Shown: one piece after another, positions 61,801 to 64,000 of the stretch
How the letters are laid out: every line of letters starts with the position of its first letter
Numbering within the stretch: the stretch's first letter is position 1
Origin: Edaphobacter dinghuensis
Lineage (GTDB): Bacteria > Acidobacteriota > Terriglobia > Terriglobales > Acidobacteriaceae
Direction of reading: 5' to 3'
Assembly: GCF_014640335.1 (NCBI RefSeq)
Contig: NZ_BMGT01000002.1
Span: 806,001 to 870,000, forward strand
Length of the DNA stretch: 64,000 nt
The notes under the pieces: generated by a model
The model's input: the letters and a program-made list of their open reading frames with translations, nothing else
Database searches by the model: none
Told to the model about the DNA's origin: nothing
Position numbers and translations under genes: made by a program

Positions 61801-64000
61801 TCACTAAAACTTGTGACATTGCCTGTGTAATTCCATGTTAGCGTGCTTCCGTCTGGCTGCGTTTGCTTCTTCGGACGATCCAAGCCATCGTAAACGGTAA
61901 TACAGGTGCTTCCGTCTGTAGACGAAGGTGTTCCGATAACATGTGGGTTGGTAACACAGGACTTTCTACCGTTCGCGTCATAGGCAATTTCAGTAGAAAT
62001 CCCTGCTTGAATATGCTGATATGTTCGGCCAAAGGCGTCAGAGATGTCCTGTGATGATATCGTCGGATCGGGAGTAGCGGTAACGGCTGTATCAACTTCT
62101 GTTGAGGAGGGATAAGAGTATGTCGTTGTTCCTCCATCAGGACGCCCTATAGTCCAGGATCGCCCAGCGACCGCTTCATAGCTATATGTTGTACCTGAGC
62201 GACCAGCCGCCGAATCATTAGGATCTTTTACGCTGGTTATTGCGCCAGAGTTGCAGTCATATCCATAGGTTGTCGTTTGGCTCAACGCATTTGTGGATTG
62301 ATATGGTAGAGCATTGGCGCATTGATAACTTGTGCTGGAAAGATTACCTTTTGGGTCTTTGATACTAGTGACCATCCCGGTATCGTCCATTGCATATATG
62401 GTTGTCGATGAACCACCGGTATTGATCCATTGAGAGACTGTCTGGAGATACGGGCCGCCCGCATTTGTTGTTCCGTGTTGAGCTATTCCAGAGGTGGTCG
62501 TAGTGGGGGACGGAGTATAGCCATAAGTGATTTGAGCTACTTGAGTCCCATTATAAAAACTTGTCGATTGTGTTAGGTCATAACCGGAATAGACATAATC
62601 CGTCTCATGAGTTGGGGTAGCCGATGGGCTGCCTGTGTAGTAATCCCATTGCTTCAAAGAGGTTAAATTCCCCAGATACGGGTCGTTATAACCATATTGA
62701 GTCTGAGTCATAAGGCCAGTATCAGACAGGGTTGTCACCGCAGTCGATTTTGTAATGTCGTTCGCGCCAATACATATCTGGCTTGGGCATGGATTTGAAA
62801 AGTCGTAGGTGTTGACCACATTCATTAATGGCGTTCCCGACAAATGTGAGCCAGTGTAGGCAGTGGTATTCGTATTCCACGCTCCATTGTTTAATGTAAG
62901 CGTGTAGACAGTTTCATCCCCACTCGGCTTATGAACAACCATCTGTTCCTGGCAGCCAGTTCCTCCACTGGAGCACTGTGTAATGACCGAAGGCGTAAAC
63001 GTCATTGCCGGATTATTTCCTACCGTTCTAGACGTCAGCCACCGATTTTCATTTTGATAAGAATCGAAATAATTGCCCCAGCCGTAGGTGATGACGCCTC
63101 CGGTTGGGAGAGTAACACTCGTCATCTCGCCATATGAATCATATGAAAAGCGATAGGAGGAGCCATCAGGCAATTGGATACTTGATATCGGGGAGAGCGT
63201 CCCACTCCACTCAACAACCCCGGTCTCATTGAACTGTGTACTGACCTGAATCGGTGTTGTCGTGACAGTGTATCGAACACGTGTGCCATTATTGTTTATT
63301 GGCCCATTAGGAGCCAGAACATCGTAATAGGTCACATTCCCATTCGTCGTAGCAATAACCGGCGTTCGACCGAGATCATCAATCAGATTTTCATTATTAT
63401 CGAGCGACCAATAATTGCCGTAACGGTCGATTACTTCCGGGTATACCTGAGTTCCGTTCTTATCTACAACGACTGCATTTCCATTCGAATCTCCGCTAAC
63501 GTAATATCCGCTCGCGTCGGTTGCATACCCACCGTCAATGGTCCTTGAGGTGGGATACCCACAAGTATTCTCATCGTCGAAAAGTGAAGCATCAAAGATA
63601 TGATTGGTGCCGCTCGGATCACTCCAACTTATGGTGTATACATAATTGTCCTGAGTGCCGGTTGGGCCGCGATTTGGGGCCTGGCATGTACCTTGAGTAG
63701 TTCCAGAGTTGAGTGTATAAGTGATGGTTCCCGTTTCGGCACCTGTGACAAATCTCCATCCTCCCTGCGCCAAGGTAGTATTAGGAACATTTGTCGGCCA
63801 CCAATAATAGTTGTTGTAATGGCCGATCATCCAGATGCGGCTGTCATAGACAAGTTTTTCATCGAGTGCAAGCGCACCGCGTTGCTTATGCGTTGCCAAT
63901 GGAAACTCCATGTGCAAATTGCCGTTAGCAACGTTGATAAACCCATTTTCAACGGGAATATTGACACTGAATGAAGGATTGCCGGTGGCAGTAAGGTAAT
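58896..64000 (-). CDS. RHS/YD-repeat protein (5' end beyond the window)
   Basis: At least 1700 residues; the frame stays open to the right edge (NPSFSVNIPVENGFINVANGNLHMEFPLATHKQRGALALDEKLVYDSRIWMIG), so the start is missing. Many YD repeats are visible (YAYDALNRLTGKTYSDGTPN, YSYDGLGNLVTAIQAGGSG, YDPMGRINHLEGATP). The RHS core signature is complete: HLGTTQMEFSAGG...PFGQELDTQ...YKFTGLEHDSESGLDHTQFRQYGSTMGRWMSPDPYNGSMDLANPQSFNRYSYVGNMPMRFIDPSG. After DPSG, about 199 residues form a separate C-terminal region with a hydrophobic Cys-rich stretch and HTDLFNGHSFLAPLHWLVD. RHS proteins build a hollow shell around such C-terminal domains, often toxins. The downstream gene is coupled by ATGA overlap. 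Confidence 0.9.
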   Translation of the reverse strand, partial: YLTATGNPSFSVNIPVENGFINVANGNLHMEFPLATHKQRGALALDEKLVYDSRIWMIGHYNNYYWWPTNVPNTTLAQGGWRFVTGAETGTITYTLNSGTTQGTCQAPNRGPTGTQDNYVYTISWSDPSGTNHIFDASLFDDENTCGYPTSRTIDGGYATDASGYYVSGDSNGNAVVVDKNGTQVYPEVIDRYGNYWSLDNNENLIDDLGRTPVIATTNGNVTYYDVLAPNGPINNNGTRVRYTVTTTPIQVSTQFNETGVVEWSGTLSPISSIQLPDGSSYRFSYDSYGEMTSVTLPTGGVITYGWGNYFDSYQNENRWLTSRTVGNNPAMTFTPSVITQCSSGGTGCQEQMVVHKPSGDETVYTLTLNNGAWNTNTTAYTGSHLSGTPLMNVVNTYDFSNPCPSQICIGANDITKSTAVTTLSDTGLMTQTQYGYNDPYLGNLTSLKQWDYYTGSPSATPTHETDYVYSGYDLTQSTSFYNGTQVAQITYGYTPSPTTTTSGIAQHGTTNAGGPYLQTVSQWINTGGSSTTIYAMDDTGMVTSIKDPKGNLSSTSYQCANALPYQSTNALSQTTTYGYDCNSGAITSVKDPNDSAAGRSGTTYSYEAVAGRSWTIGRPDGGTTTYSYPSSTEVDTAVTATPDPTISSQDISDAFGRTYQHIQAGISTEIAYDANGRKSCVTNPHVIGTPSSTDGSTCITVYDGLDRPKKQTQPDGSTLTWNYTGNVTSFSDEASNTWSRTSNAFGQLTNVVEPGNLQTSYSYDGLGNLVTAIQAGGSGDTSRTRTFSYDSLSRMLSSAIPESGTTSYSYVANGSLCAGDVSLPCSKTDARGTTINYAYDALNRLTGKTYSDGTPNVAYTYDSFSGWGQPHGASIGRLVRALTCNASSQCNDDLYSYDPMGRINHLEGATPSEAGHAAHWTQMQYDLAGNLTALLYPDGHVINQTFDGAGRLSNVIYASQSTPYGSFTGGTIVNIPYISAINYFADGSPLQTTFGNGMVETLNKNSRLQIQSLTAWNPTSPYNSQPFLAHTYCYVNCATGGTANNGNIWGITDTLNPSQTQGFTYDALNRISSFSLGGAISQQYKIDSFGNMSPMSGTNPVFSFDPATNRINNLPCAASLAPYDTVGNQICDTDNNGALRQYSFDAENRISQIAMLGSGTPFETYFYDGDGNRVRKANANGNFTEYVYFNGQPIAETDQSGAWTDYIYANGRKIAMDTVASTIWMHGSNQTPVEAAVNLALPGVINISTGDKLSWYQYQQSSGGTTGGMNLIFDNGWQLNGACTSCSGQPAAALDQNDVAVDKWSGNFGWEWRTVDLSAYAGHSISGAQLLKDVGAPSDSWDLLFSFISITHADGRVDTIYDGINQIGLSMPAVAGLENNWASYNGVIGSVQTRYYVDDHLGTTQMEFSAGGYPLWKGQFAPFGQELDTQYTANHYKFTGLEHDSESGLDHTQFRQYGSTMGRWMSPDPYNGSMDLANPQSFNRYSYVGNMPMRFIDPSGQIPCVPVADPGITIATCVAITATETCGPVCGAVAGGAAFIGAVVADLFTGGFFAHPTFHGSLQPRPNSPNSGQQPDKKPCSAKLAQGVQSNTGTSISNVQSAGSIGGHANYTFDVADPSGFQSILNQNPAWPLPFGIDQGSRYGLVGSTHIENTLTGGFIGHTDLFNGHSFLAPLHWLVDVGVGHIPGVNLDFGCKAGL

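Larger units (their letters stand above)
56725..64000. mobile_element. Possible tRNA-Cys-associated genomic island (left end only)
   Basis: The tRNA fragment is on the minus strand with its 3' end to the left. If an element inserted in the tRNA, it extends rightward and an intact tRNA-Cys should lie beyond its far end, outside the window. The content fits cargo: a long gene-poor stretch, then an RHS-repeat giant gene with visibly lower G+C than the core genes. No integrase is visible here. The right limit is unknown. Confidence 0.35.

Overview
The window looks like chromosome of an Acidobacteriota member, most likely family Acidobacteriaceae (class Terriglobia; Edaphobacter, Granulicella and Terriglobus are relatives). 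This is inferred from gene types: an Oar-like TonB-dependent receptor with an N-terminal carboxypeptidase-regulatory domain, a FecR/DUF6600 protein with a Trp/Tyr-rich core, an ECF42 sigma factor with its DGPF partner, Tat-exported glycosidases and a large RHS protein. Dispersed repeats of a kind I associate with this family also occur. Most genes are GC-rich and tightly packed.

Layout. 1-2.9 kb: a truncated helical-domain protein, then an ECF42 sigma factor, a DGPF/YCII protein with a convincing ECF42 promoter, and a RibD-like reductase. 3.2-9.7 kb: housekeeping genes (tRNA-Leu, glgA, rsmA, a FecR-domain envelope protein, ruvC, thiG). 9.9-14.7 kb: an MFS transporter, a CsoR/RcnR/FrmR-type repressor with a palindromic operator, a carbohydrate porin and a prepilin peptidase. 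14.7-28.6 kb: one complex I operon, nuoA-C-D-(orf100)-E-F-(orf46)-G-H-J-K-L-M-N, lacking nuoB and nuoI and containing two small uncharacterised genes. 28.6-34.8 kb: a metallophosphoesterase, an Rrf2/DoxX pair, lysS with an in-frame palindromic insert, an LprI-like protein, and an F0-only ATP synthase cluster (atpZ-atpI-atpB-atpE) with no F1 genes. 34.9-44 kb: a GH2 glycosidase, an alanine/proline-rich secreted protein and smc with a head-domain insertion. 44.1-47.1 kb: a copper operon copZ-copA-csoR.

47.3-55.8 kb is a carbohydrate-foraging locus: a GH127-type beta-L-arabinofuranosidase candidate, a GH101-like glycosidase candidate and an Oar-like outer-membrane receptor with a strong promoter and overlapping operator-like palindrome. 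56.7-64 kb may be a genomic island: it starts at an isolated 3' half of tRNA-Cys(GCA), continues through about 1 kb without a supported gene, and holds a giant RHS-repeat protein (its 5' end lies beyond the right edge) translationally coupled to a secreted beta-propeller protein. This RHS/beta-propeller pair beside a tRNA fragment is the best candidate for an undescribed system here. No CRISPR array, complete insertion sequence or rRNA gene was seen.
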